This document shows, piece by piece, positions 1 to 10,777 of a stretch of 64,000 nt of DNA. Source of the DNA: Apophysomyces variabilis. Lineage: Eukaryota > Mucoromycota > Mucoromycetes > Mucorales > Mucoraceae. The stretch's first letter is position 1. Each line of letters opens with the position of its first letter. The translations under genes and the position numbers were made by a program. Under the pieces are notes generated by a model, which worked only from the letters and a program-made list of their open reading frames with translations, did no database searches and was not told where the DNA came from. The DNA lies in assembly GCA_002749535.1 (NCBI GenBank), contig MZZL01000398.1:434001-498000 (forward strand), given 5' to 3'.

Positions 1-2339
1 AAGTGCTGTAAGACGACAAGAAAGAACAAAGCCTTAGAAAGGGAGGAGAAGTGGAGGGAGGAAGAATGACAAAGCATTGGATAAGACAGATGAAGAGTTT
101 AACGGTGGAGGGAAGATCGGGTTAGTAATGCGATGACAAAGAAAGTGTAGGTGGTGGCAGTGGCAGTGAGAGCAGCGGTTTGGGAACAGAGCTTATCACC
201 CGGACGGTATAAGATATTGAGATTGTCATGCTCAATGGCGGCTAACAATGGGAGAGACGGAGTACTCTACGGACTCACGTCTGATATGGAATTATATTAT
301 GCCTATCAGTGTAAGCTAGAACAGACTTTGGAATACTAAACAAGCAAAACGGCTAAAGATCTATCATCATCTACAAAATGCAGTGGCGAGGTAAAGGCTG
401 GAAGGTAGCTATAGACTGAAAACGATCGGATAAGAAGAGGTAGAAGAAGAACAGTGAGGAAAAGAGGGAGATATCTGCGAGGATAGAGTCAATTCACCTT
501 TTCTAGGTAGTATATTGTCTTAGAGTTTATCTTTTGATTGTTTCCAAAGAACTTCATTTTTTCATTTGGTTAAAACTATTAACTGGCCGACCATTTTAAT
601 GAATGAGGGTTTTATTGACCTTGAATGTGTAATTCTCCTACGATTGAGGTATTTTGCGCTATTAATATGAGCTTTTTCTGGAACAAGGATTTCCCTGCCA
701 TTTGTCAATGAACGTAAGCAAAGGTTTGCTCGTGGAACATGGTCTGGCTATGATGTTAGCTCATTGTCTTTAATACAGGAGCTGTCCTTGTTAAATATAA
801 AGTAGCTGTTTTGCTGTTTGATCAAACCATATAACGACGTTTCTACATGCATTATCGCAATGCTTCGGTCTAGATAAGGTAACAACTACATAAACGTACC
901 GTGTCCTTTAACCTACAGAATGAGAGAAAGGATCTTTGCTATCTGATAAACGATAAAATTTCAGTTGGTTACACGGTTTCGGCACTGAGCTAATTAGACA
1001 GCGAATGGATTCCCTTCAAACTTTCTATGACTGACTCTAGGGAAAAATTTGATGGTAAGCATGCCAGCGGTTATTGGTATGTAGATTCCCAGCCAAAGGT
1101 ATCCTCTTTCTTCGTTTATTCCTTGCGATCTCATTTAATAATACTAAGAGGGTGGATATTGGCTGGATATTTTCGTACGTGTTTTTGGTATGCATATAAA
1201 AAAATTGCTATTGTTAATACGGGGTTAACCAGGAAAGGCATAGCTTCCCGTTCCCTTAGCTGCACCGTTGTTGACATGGGCGGTTTGGATATAAGCAGAT
1301 CATATAAACCAACAGGAAAAAAAATAACTTTTGCTTGGGATTGGTTAACCCCTGTAACTCCAAGTCTAGGGTCGTGAAAATGTTGTCTGTTGTTTGGTGT
1401 TACACATCCAACGGAAGTCGATATGGTTTCTACGCTCATAGTAATAAAGATGGTCAAGCATTCTAGGGATCTTACGAATATGGAATTCTCTTGAGACACA
1501 AACGGAAGACAGAGAAAGAGATGAATCGCTTTGTTTGATGATCTGCGCGTTCTACGGCACGACACCGGAGGATCTCGGAAAAATCTGGATTAAAAAAATA
1601 TTTACTGCTTTGAAAAAGGCAAGCAGCTTTCAGGAGAAGAGAAGCGTATGAGGATGATTCTCTATGGATGAGACAAGTCTGAAATAGATGAGATGATTCT
1701 AATAGGGTATTTGATGTTTAAAAAGGAGGAGTCAGATAGATGAGCATGGGCCTTCTGCTGACCAAGCACTTCCATTCGATAAGATCAGATAAATTATACA
1801 CGTGACACTAAAATTTTTTTCGCTGAAATAACCGTCCATCCATCGGTTACCAAGGCGCCCTTTTTTTTTTATTTCCCTCTTTCCAGTTTCGAGGACCTTT
1901 TATAAACGCGCGTTTTTATTATCCCTTAACTATCTTATCTTCTTTTTCTCTTTCTTTTGCTGAAGCACCCTTTTATACAGTTACCTTCGGCAAACTCCTC
2001 TTTACATTCACAGCTTCTCTTTCTAGCCTTTTTTTACCTTTCCCGGACTGCAATCTTACAGTCCGCATAGCCCATCACGTCTTCAGAAAAAAGACTTTTG
2101 AACAGCTTATTCAACCGGCGAGGCTTTCCTCCTTGGCTTGCCTGAATCTGCTAAAGAAACAAAAAAGAAGCAAAAAGGAATTCCCTTTTGACCTCATCTT
2201 GTTTTAATTCAAGCAGTTTAAACTTTTTCTTTTCTTACTGTTTCTTTCTCTTCTTGTGGCTCTGTCGTTCTTAGCCCCTACCTCTTCTATTATTCATTCT
2301 TATCTCTGCCTTAGAAAATCATTTTTTTTGTTAAAAAAC
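1..2339. other. Intergenic DNA, no supported gene
   Basis: I see no reading frame with a recognisable domain or coherent exon chain here. Short open frames on both strands near 1027-1565 overlap each other and look random. Read on the minus strand, bases 1-500 are pyrimidine-rich like the 5' leaders of other genes in this window, so a minus-strand gene may begin just left of the window. Bases 1860-2340 are T/C-rich and form the likely promoter and leader of the ornithine decarboxylase gene. Confidence 0.5.
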
Positions 2340-3914
2340 ATGCACACCGAACTTGAAACCGTCGTCCTTAACCAGCCTCGCAGTCCTGCTGCTGTCAAGT
2401 TTCTACAAACCGTCCCACCTCCAGACGTGGCTGTCGATAACCGCTCAGTCAAGGAAGTGATCCAGGACAAGCTTAGCTCCGTGTCTTCGCTCAAGTGGGA
2501 AGCCGATCAAGAGAATGCTTTTTTTGTTGGTGACCTGGGTGAGGTATTTAGACAACACCTCCGATGGAAATCGCTTCTCCCAAGGATTGAGCCATTTTTT
2601 GGTAAGCAAAATTCCCTCGAAATTCCCCTCATTTTCCTTACGCCCAAATTCTAGCCGTGAAGTCAAACCCTGACCCAATGGTTCTCAAGTTACTCGCATC
2701 CCTTGGTCTAGGCTTTGATTGCGCCAGTAAGGCGGAGATCCAACAGGTGCTTGATCTTGGTGTGGATCCTAGCCGTATCATCTATGCAAATCCTTGCAAA
2801 CAAGCCTCCTTCATTCGCTATTCGGCTCAACAAAACGTGGCTCGTATGACTTTTGATAATGCTGAGGAATTGTATAAAATTAAGAAGTATTATCCCGATG
2901 CTGAATTGGTGCTGCGCGTCTTGACCGACGATTCCAAGTCTCTCTGCCAGCTGGGTCTTAAATTCGGTGCCCCGTTCGAGACCGTCCAGCATCTTTTGCA
3001 GACTGCCAAGGATTTGGAACTTAACGTTGTTGGTGTGAGGTAAATTACTCAGTCATTGTCTATAAGCTGCATTTCTGAACGTGCTCTTCTATCATCTAGT
3101 TTCCACGTTGGTAGTGGTTGCTTGGATGAGCACGCCTTCACGGAAGCTGTCGTGCTTGCAAGGAAGGTCTTTGATAAGGGTGAAGCTATGGGCTTCAATT
3201 TCACTCTGCTTGATGTCGGTGGTGGTTTCCCAGGAGCTGATGTGCAAGATGGAATTACCTTTGAAAAGGTCGCAGCTGTACTTGCTCCTGCTGTCGACGC
3301 TTTGTTTCCTCCTCACATCCGTGTGATCGCTGAACCCGGTCGCTATTATGTCGCGTCCGCATTCACTATCTGCACCAATGTCATTGCACGCAGAACAGTC
3401 AGAACCACCGAAGATGACCAAGAACCAAAGTACATGTGTAAGTTTAATTGAGGTCTAAATGGTATGCAGCAAGTTATACTTAACAAGACTGTAGATTACG
3501 TAAACGACGGTATGTACGGATCTTTCAACTGCATTATATTTGATCATCAAGTGGTGCATCCTCATGGTAAGTCTATAATCAATTTCAAAGACATTGAGTA
3601 TTCACAGCGGGTGTCATAGTATTGATGAAGGATGGATCCTACATGTACGGCAGAACATCAGAGGAGAATGACTTTGCCTGCAGTATTTGGGGTCCCACAT
3701 GTGACTCTAGTAAGTCTTGCAAAACTACCCTGAAGCATTTTGTATTTATTTTATTCGCTTAGTTGATTGTCTTTCGAAAGAAACGCGCCTGCCCTTGCTT
3801 GAAGCAGGTGATTGGCTCTACTGGGAGAATATGGGGGCTTATACCATCTGTGCTGCCTCCCAGTTTAATGGTTTCAGAAAATCGGAAGTTATCTACACCA
3901 ACACATTCTGTTGA
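2340..3914 (+). CDS. Ornithine decarboxylase
   Basis: This PLP enzyme converts ornithine to putrescine, the first committed step of polyamine synthesis, in the cytosol. I read six exons: 2340-2601, 2655-3039, 3100-3437, 3495-3566, 3608-3709 and 3763-3914. They give 436 residues in one frame, close to the usual eukaryotic length. Signature motifs are present in order: PLP lysine in AVKSNP (formed across intron 1), HVGSG, the glycine loop GGGFPG, EPGRYY, YVNDG near the C-terminal domain, and WGPTCDSID with the active-site cysteine (formed across intron 5). The fold is the alanine racemase-like barrel plus beta domain, active as a dimer. The start is the first ATG after a pyrimidine-rich leader. 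AATAAA lies about 50 bp past the stop. Regulation by antizyme is known for the family but cannot be seen here. Confidence 0.95.
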
Positions 3915-4229
3915 ATTATCGATAGCTAAAGATATTTTTTTATCTGCTGAAATCAGAAAAGCCTAATAAAGCTGTTAGTATACGTTTAAATTTTGTTGTT
4001 TTTATTTAACATCCTAGACGTATTTGTTTGAGACAGCTCAAACAAGAAAAAGGGTAGAATATAAACCCTGCGGATGAGGCAGGGAAAAGGTCGAAAGAGT
4101 GAGATAAAAGGAATATAAAGGAATAAAGAAAAATATGTAGTGAAATGGGAAGAAAATGGAAAAAGGAAAACGGGGGAAAAAGAGGGTATCATCCTTGATG
4201 TGCCTAGCCTCGGTTCAGGAGGGTGAGCA

Positions 4230-5870
4230 TCAAGTTCGGCAAGAACATACTATGGGCCATATTGTGCGGATCTGTTGGCAGGAAATGCATGCCTTTTTCT
4301 TGCCATAGGGAAGCCATGCTAGTCGCCAGCGGATACACCGGCTGCGGTCTTGCCGCGTCATGAGCAGCCATAGAATAGGTCTATGCATAGCGACGATCAA
4401 CATGCTGCGCCAGTGGAGGCTGATGTTATACGTCGTATGTGCGTCGCGCAGGTATTGTTGGATTGTCGCTCGGAAAACCTTGGCCGAGGCTTCTTCTTGT
4501 GGTACCGGGATGTTTTGCCAGACGGATGTGCCGCAGAGTTTGTTCCAGTGGGATGAGGTAGCGATGATCTGTGTACACTGTGAATGGCTCAGACAAATAG
4601 TGTTTAAGTTTTTATTTGCCAGGAGCTCTCGATCGTAAGTTCCATAGTCTCGTTGTTCGTTGCGGAAGAGGCCATGTGCGATGTCGATAATCTTTCCTTT
4701 CCTTTTAAGAGGTCGAAGATAACAGAAATAAGGGCAGAAGTGCATGAAATAAGGCGTCCTCCGGAAGATGTCGGGCACGACGTAGGAATTTCGCTTGTAG
4801 GATAGCGGTCCGCTCTTGCATACTAGGTAGCTTGGCCAGGTGTCGCATGATATGGATTTCGGTGTAGGGATGGGCACCCTAGATCATACGCATACAGATG
4901 TTTGAGTGCGTTCGAGTTCCATGAGCTGAGTTTTGGTGAACGGGATAATTGCTAAAGCATATTGCAACTTGGGACGGATGAATTGGGCATACAGTTTACT
5001 GGCTGAGAAGCGTGAAAAGTCAGAAGGGTTGAGGCCGATATGGTTGAGGATGCACATGCTGGTGAGTGCTGGTGAGTGCTGATGACGAAATTCGCGCGAT
5101 CAATTGTTTAGCATCTAACCGACCACGGTGGTTGATCGGAATACCAAGGTATGCAACAGGTATGGGTGTGTCATACAGTCGATAGATAAGAGCAAATTGA
5201 CTAGGCTATAGGACAACACACTTTGCCGGATTCCAACGATAGCCTACTTGTTTGCTGTAATTCTCGCACAGCTCAAGTAGTCGATACGTTTCCTCCGCAG
5301 TTCCAAGTAGTGCAACGCCGTCAGCCTATAGAAGGCACTGTATGATTGGTGCTGTTGTTGGGTCAGATCTTTCGCTCCTGAGCAGTGCAGGCACGCTACT
5401 GATGTAGAGAAAGTATAGAAAAGGGAATAATATTGAACCTTAGAACGCCAGTTGTGGAAGAGAAGCGATGGGATACTGGGTTCGAGATGAGAATTTCTAT
5501 TAAAGCATCATGGAATACGTTTTGCAGCAAAGAAAGTGGGGGAGAAAGGGCAGCAACTAACGAGGAATTTCCAAATAGTTTCATAGTCAGCAGTATCATA
5601 TGCGGATTTGATGTCCACAAACGTGCCAACATGGGAGGAGAACCATGGGTAGACTGGTGAATACTGCAGAGCTCTTGTAGGCAGAATGCTTGATCGAGTG
5701 CACTTCGGATTTATTGAAGTCCTGGCTCAGGCCTCCAATTTTGGCACATTTCCAGCCACAGATTGTGTAGAGCCTGTTCAGATTGGGCATTTCGCAATCG
5801 CATCAGTATAGCTTTGCTCTAGCACCGTGAGCACTCCAGTGAGCGATAATTGGGACGCGTAGTATCAAGC
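4230..5870 (-). pseudogene. Decayed LINE-type reverse transcriptase
   Basis: On the minus strand this reads as the 3' half of a non-LTR retrotransposon ORF2. Around 5320 is a reverse transcriptase motif C remnant (ADGVALLG, where YADD is expected) directly after an in-frame TAG. It is followed by ENYSKQVGYRWNPAKC and a second TAG near 5215, then AYLGIPI near 5140. The 4230-4877 part is the C-terminal tail with MTRQDRSRCIRWRLAWLP, a segment typical of Mucorales LINE proteins. Stops, frame changes and the lost second aspartate show that it is inactive. It sits tail-to-tail with ornithine decarboxylase. The upstream end adjoins an interspersed repeat at 5921-6045. Confidence 0.8.
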
Positions 5871-5920
5871 TACGATCCGCTGTCCCAGGTCAATACAAAG
5901 TCAGCTGCTTTCTGCAACGG

Positions 5921-6045
5921 TATACTGTTTATTGAACGATTTTTTACGCTACTCAAAATAAATTTTGCGTCCATGCAAGGATCAAGTTGTGCTAAAGGGG
6001 ATATAAATAAGCGTAATTAGTAAGTGGATTATGCAGGAACTGTAG
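5921..6045 (-). repeat. Interspersed repeat, 3'-end copy C
   Basis: The reverse complement of this stretch matches 42034-42151 almost base for base, including the T-rich acceptor-like TTTTAG, the segment CTTGATCCTTGCATGGACGC and the terminal AATAAACAGTAT. A more diverged third copy is at about 49740-49866. It therefore represents only the 3' end of the longer element described at 41390-42151. On the minus strand the repeat end runs directly towards the LINE fragment at 5870. Confidence 0.85.
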
Positions 6046-7605
6046 GATTTGCGCTTTTTCTCAATGGATTCTGCCTTCCCTGACTTTTTGCACAAAGTAT
6101 TTTCATTCCATAGCGTAACGGGAGCCACCTTCCTTAGTTTATGAATACTCCTTTTTTACTGGTATGTTTGCGAAAAATATTTGGATAGAATATATACAAT
6201 GGTTAGCGTTCTAGTCCGCACATGTAAGTAAAATGTTAATGAATGCTCATTAATTAAAGACATATCCCTTCAAGTGGGTAGTTAATCTTACTGAGACACC
6301 AGTAATATAGTAGAAATTAATATGTTCTGAAAATTGTATAATTGGGCCTCATACGAAAGAGAGATGAAATATAAGAAACCCGTTAGTATAATCGTGCAAA
6401 CTTCTTAGCATCATTTTCAAAAATATTCAAGACATCCAAAGGGAGAATTGCGACAAATGTCATGACATGCCGTTCAAAATATTCGTCCTGGCGCTTTTCA
6501 TAGCATTGTTATGCCAATCTTATCTGTCCAACAAGCATGTAATTGATAAGGGTCTATAATACTTGAAAAGAATTGAAAGAGTTGGCTAGCATACGAATTT
6601 TTATTGTGCCATAGTATTACAGGAGAAAAAAGATGAAATGTTCCAGTAATGGAACAAAGCCTGCATTTAGTTAAAGAGTTGCCTTCATGTTGAACAAGCT
6701 GGTACATTTGGAGAAGATAAGGCGCTTCTTAGAAAGGAACATCAAAGAAGAGCTTTATAACATCTGGGAAAGGTGTTTAGCCAGAACATTTAGGTTGCAG
6801 TGATAGTCGATGCAGTAAAAGCATTCAAGTCATTAAACGCTTAGGTAAGAACATTAGTTAGCAGCAAGCAGAAGGTGAATTCATAGACCAGTTGTGCTTT
6901 AGATATTATATATTTCCAGGTTAAAGTGAGCTCTGAATGAAAAAAAGCATGAGAGTTCCGCGGTGTACAACACTGGAATACATACTTTTGGTCACTATTC
7001 GTAATGCCAATCAAAGATTCAATAATTAGAATGTGAAGACTGGATAATTATGAACTGGTTTACAATCAGCTCTTTGATGATATTACTCTACTGCTAATTG
7101 TTCGCTGATCCTGTAATCCAGCATGATGCGCAAGGTATTCTTTATACATAGTGAATGCTCAGAGACCAACTAAGACTTCAAGTTACAAGCCCAGTCCTAA
7201 AACATTATGAAGGAAGTGATCCACAAATGATATAGTTAAATCGATAAAAATATGTACTAAAACACGTTGAAAGTAATAAATACAAAAAGCCTATGGAGAT
7301 ATGTGCCAACTTAAGAGCAAGCCGTAGAGGACAGGATACGTTGTGAGATTTCATACCTTTAGTGAGCTCGCCATTCGTGGCCCTAGCCTCTGGTAAAGTG
7401 ACAAATGCCATTAGAAGAACAAAGCATTGAGTGAATCGATTGTACAAGCAAGCCTTCCTTTTTGTGCGACAGTCAGTTTATGCTGTCCTACATCGTAAAT
7501 GTTGTCGTTCAACAAATGAGTTTATAAGTGACTACGATCTAATTGTTGTCTACTTTCGTTCCTCATCAGTGATCCATTTTTTCTCTTTTCTTCTCTTTAA
7601 GCCTA
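6046..7605. other. Intergenic DNA, no gene recognised
   Basis: This is AT-rich sequence with only short, unsupported open frames (for example minus strand 6498-6707 and 7205-7447). No domain, tRNA fold or tandem repeat was recognised. Bases 7560-7605 are T-rich and could be the leader of the Fanzor locus that follows. Confidence 0.4.
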
Positions 7606-10403
7606 ATGGGTAATCTTTCGTTTGACATAAACTCCCTTATATGGGCATTCTTTATGCTATCTCTCAATGCATTCAGTGCAAGTACCTATATATTGAGAAA
7701 AAAAGAAAAGAAAGCAGAAGACGTTGAACTGCAGAAGAGGCTATTGGAACAGATACAAGAAGGGACAGGTTAAGTCCCCGTCTGTATGAAGATAGGATAT
7801 CTTACCTTAAGCTTACCATAGCTCGCCAACTTGTATGTGGCTATTGTGGCCGAAGTGGTCACCGAGATCGACGGTCTTACAAATGTCCGTTGAAGGAAAA
7901 GAAAGGTACAAAATGGTCCTTCCTTGCACCTGTCTGTTTGATAAGGTAACCAACAATTTGTAGTTGGAGTCAAAAGAAAACATCAATGTGATGTTCAAGC
8001 AGAAAGTTCAAAAATGGCCAAGGAACGTGGCCGACAGCGCAAGCAGCAAACCGCTTCAAAGACATCATCTACTCCCCGTCCTTGTCCGGGATGCGGTTCA
8101 ACTGAACACAGAAACACGAGAGCAAAGAGCTGTACCGCGCACAAACAGTCTACCAACGAGCTTTTGGAAGCCGCTCTGGGGAAAAACCCCGAATTTTACA
8201 CTCGTAAAATTACGTTTGATGCAGTTGTTCGTGAGGAGTAGCGCGACCAAGTTCGAACTAAGATTGAAGAGCTGTCGTCATACTTGAGACTGGTAGTGAC
8301 AAGGACGCAGCTATTCGTCAATCAATACATCATTGACCACGATGTCATACCAGCAATTTGTTTTACCCAGAATTTCTTTTATTCGATCATGCAGCTAGTA
8401 CTTGGTCGATCAATAACGACAAAGAACGATAATATGCCTATAGATCTCGAAAAGCCTTGGCAGGCATTTACTCACATACATCCTGTTTTGCTTAATCCTC
8501 CAAGAACAACACTACGTGCTTCAGACGTGTTAACAGAGGCTTGTGTTTTACTTGCGACATCGTACAGCAACAATATCGTCGAGAACTTTGAGTCAAGGAC
8601 TTGTTCATTTGCCCAGTACAGACTTACTTCGTGATTCCCAGTATGTACCAATTTCTGTAGAAACAGACTTTTGCTAATCAATTGTTCGTAGACACTTAGC
8701 AAAAAGGAAGCTATGGATATGGCTTCAAAATACGTATTTGAACGTATTGGTGGCGGTACTCCTGAATGGCCGGATGGGATAGAGCCAACTTTGCCTTTGG
8801 TAGCTCTTACTGATGGTTTATGCGATGACCTAGAAGCCCTCGTACCAAAACCTGCCTCCCAAGAGACTATTTCTGCTCCCCCGGTTCCTATTTGCCAGCA
8901 TTAAAGTACATTCTTTCCTACTACGAAGAAGAGCATCAAAGGGCCATGACGGAAAACCGGTCTGATGACACATCACTACCTCGACTATTTTCTATTTCTC
9001 CGAAGCCAAGTGCTCAATGGCGATTTGTGTCCATTAACGCCGAACTGATGGCCAGTTTAGCCTCCTTAAGGAGACCGCAGCAACCAAGCGGGTATTCCAC
9101 AGTCTTTTTCCAAGTGCTTGACTTATCCCGTTTTGGATTTAACAGGTACAAATTCTATCGAATTTAACCCTACTATGCTAAATGCTATCATTTTATTATA
9201 TCTTCCTAGTTTAGACAACTTTGCGCAGAATGCTAATCAGCGCTTTGCCCGTCGAATCCTCACGGACGGATTTGCAGTCAATTTACTCTGCACAAGAAGG
9301 GCGAGGGAAGGTACACCAGATACCGAACTTGAATTGGAAGACTTCAGCCTCGATGAGGTGAACCGATATTTCGAGCCATTGGCCGTTGATCCTGGCCATA
9401 ACCAAGTATTTATTGCTGTGGATGGAAGTGGTTCCAAGTCCCATCAAGTACGACGGGTTTCCAAAAGGGAATATTATGCGATGACCGGGTCAGAAAGGAG
9501 AGCAAAAAGATTGCAGAAAGACAAAGACACGCATGGTATTACGAGAATAGAAACAAATATGATTACATGCAAAACCGCATTATCCCAACGCCACCATGAA
9601 TTCGTTGCATGCTTTCTTGAGAAATTTCACTCACTAGCAAGGTTTTATGGACCTTGCATGGCAAAAATACGGTTCAGGAACTAAACAGGGCACACAGCGA
9701 GCTCCGGAGGAACTCGCAAGCATACTTGTAAATGGAGGTAAAAAAATTCTAAAAGACGGCGAGCGAACACGAGGCGTAATCGGAAGAAAAGAAGAAAGCG
9801 AAGATATAAGCGCAAAGAACAAAAGAAGTTGCAGTGGCGTTCCAGGTGAGTGGTGACATATAGATACAAGCGTAAGCATTAACGAAAGTCTCTTATTTCA
9901 GTCCAAGAGAATCTACTTTGAGATCGACTGTGAACAAACCACATCCACAGACACGAAAGTGGCATCCATGTCCTTTTCGAACGACGGGAAAAATACTATT
10001 GATTGTGTTCCGAGCGGGAATGTTCGGAGCAAAACGGCACGCTTCAAGGAAGGGAAAAAGAGCAGCGGTGGTCAACAAGTTATGGAAGACACTTAAAAGA
10101 AGAGAGCGTTGTGGTGAGCTGATCGCTGTGACTATAGATGAATTGTATACTTCACAGGTTAGTACATCTTATGTTATGTTCGGGTTTATGGAGCGATATA
10201 TCCAGGTTTGTCATGCATGCATGAGAAGAGACTTGAGCAAGGTCATTACAGCCGACGGTATTTCACACCACGGTATATCAGTATGCAAAAATTGTCATAT
10301 ACTGTGGCAAAGAGATGTCAACTCGGCTAAATCGATGTATCACATCGCTGACTCGGTGTGGCGTGGACTTGGACGCCCTGAAGAATTTCGTCGAGCGCAG
10401 TAG
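7606..10403 (+). pseudogene. Broken Fanzor (TnpB-like RNA-guided nuclease) gene
   Basis: Fanzor proteins are eukaryotic relatives of IS605 TnpB and carry a RuvC-like nuclease guided by a transposon-encoded RNA. Two N-terminal zinc-knuckle-like motifs occur (CGYCGRSGH...CP at about 7834; CPGCGSTEHR...C at about 8082). The RuvC-I aspartate is in VDPGH (9388) and a long basic stretch lies at 9740-9845. The RuvC-II glutamate is in IDELYTSQ (10140). It is followed after a 48-bp intron (10158-10205) by the zinc ribbon CHAC...CKNC (10209-10295) and the RuvC-III aspartate in RDVNSAKSM (10314). Plausible introns are 7769-7821, 7906-7963, 8641-8691, 9146-9209 and one starting near 9846. The gene is interrupted by in-frame TAG 8239 and TGA 8632 and by frame changes near 8880, 9680 and 9740, so it is a pseudogene in this assembly. 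Exon 1 (7606-7768) is the least certain part. Confidence 0.8.
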
Positions 10404-10777
10404 TTTATTTTTTAACATCACCACTACGAATGTGGCTTCCTGTTACCTTAGGTAGCAGTGATTCAGATATATACGTCTTGAACGGTAAGTTCAATACTTT
10501 TTAAATCACCTTTTTCTAACGACTGGTCTTTTCACCTTGCCCAACTTTTTCTTGTGCATATCATCTGGGTAAGCAAAAAAATATTATCCTAGGGAATCAA
10601 TGTTCTTACAAGCCCCTTATCTATGTTATTTCCAGTCGACGTAAATTTGTTTCGTCTATTAACACAAATTATTTCTCTAAACAACACAATAAACAGTAGC
10701 TACAGACCATCGTCGGGGTCCGAAAGTTTCATGAAACAGGTCCATTGTGTCAGCGATCCTCCACTGCCTTTCTTTAC

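Noticed and set aside
1027..1565. Overlapping open frames on both strands
   Set aside because: No domain, no conserved motif, and each could be the shadow of the other; no splice partners.
8629..8640. Alternative GTGATT donor at 8631 to avoid the in-frame TGA in the Fanzor locus
   Set aside because: Splicing there to 8692 changes the frame and loses the conserved downstream sequence; a nonsense mutation fits better.
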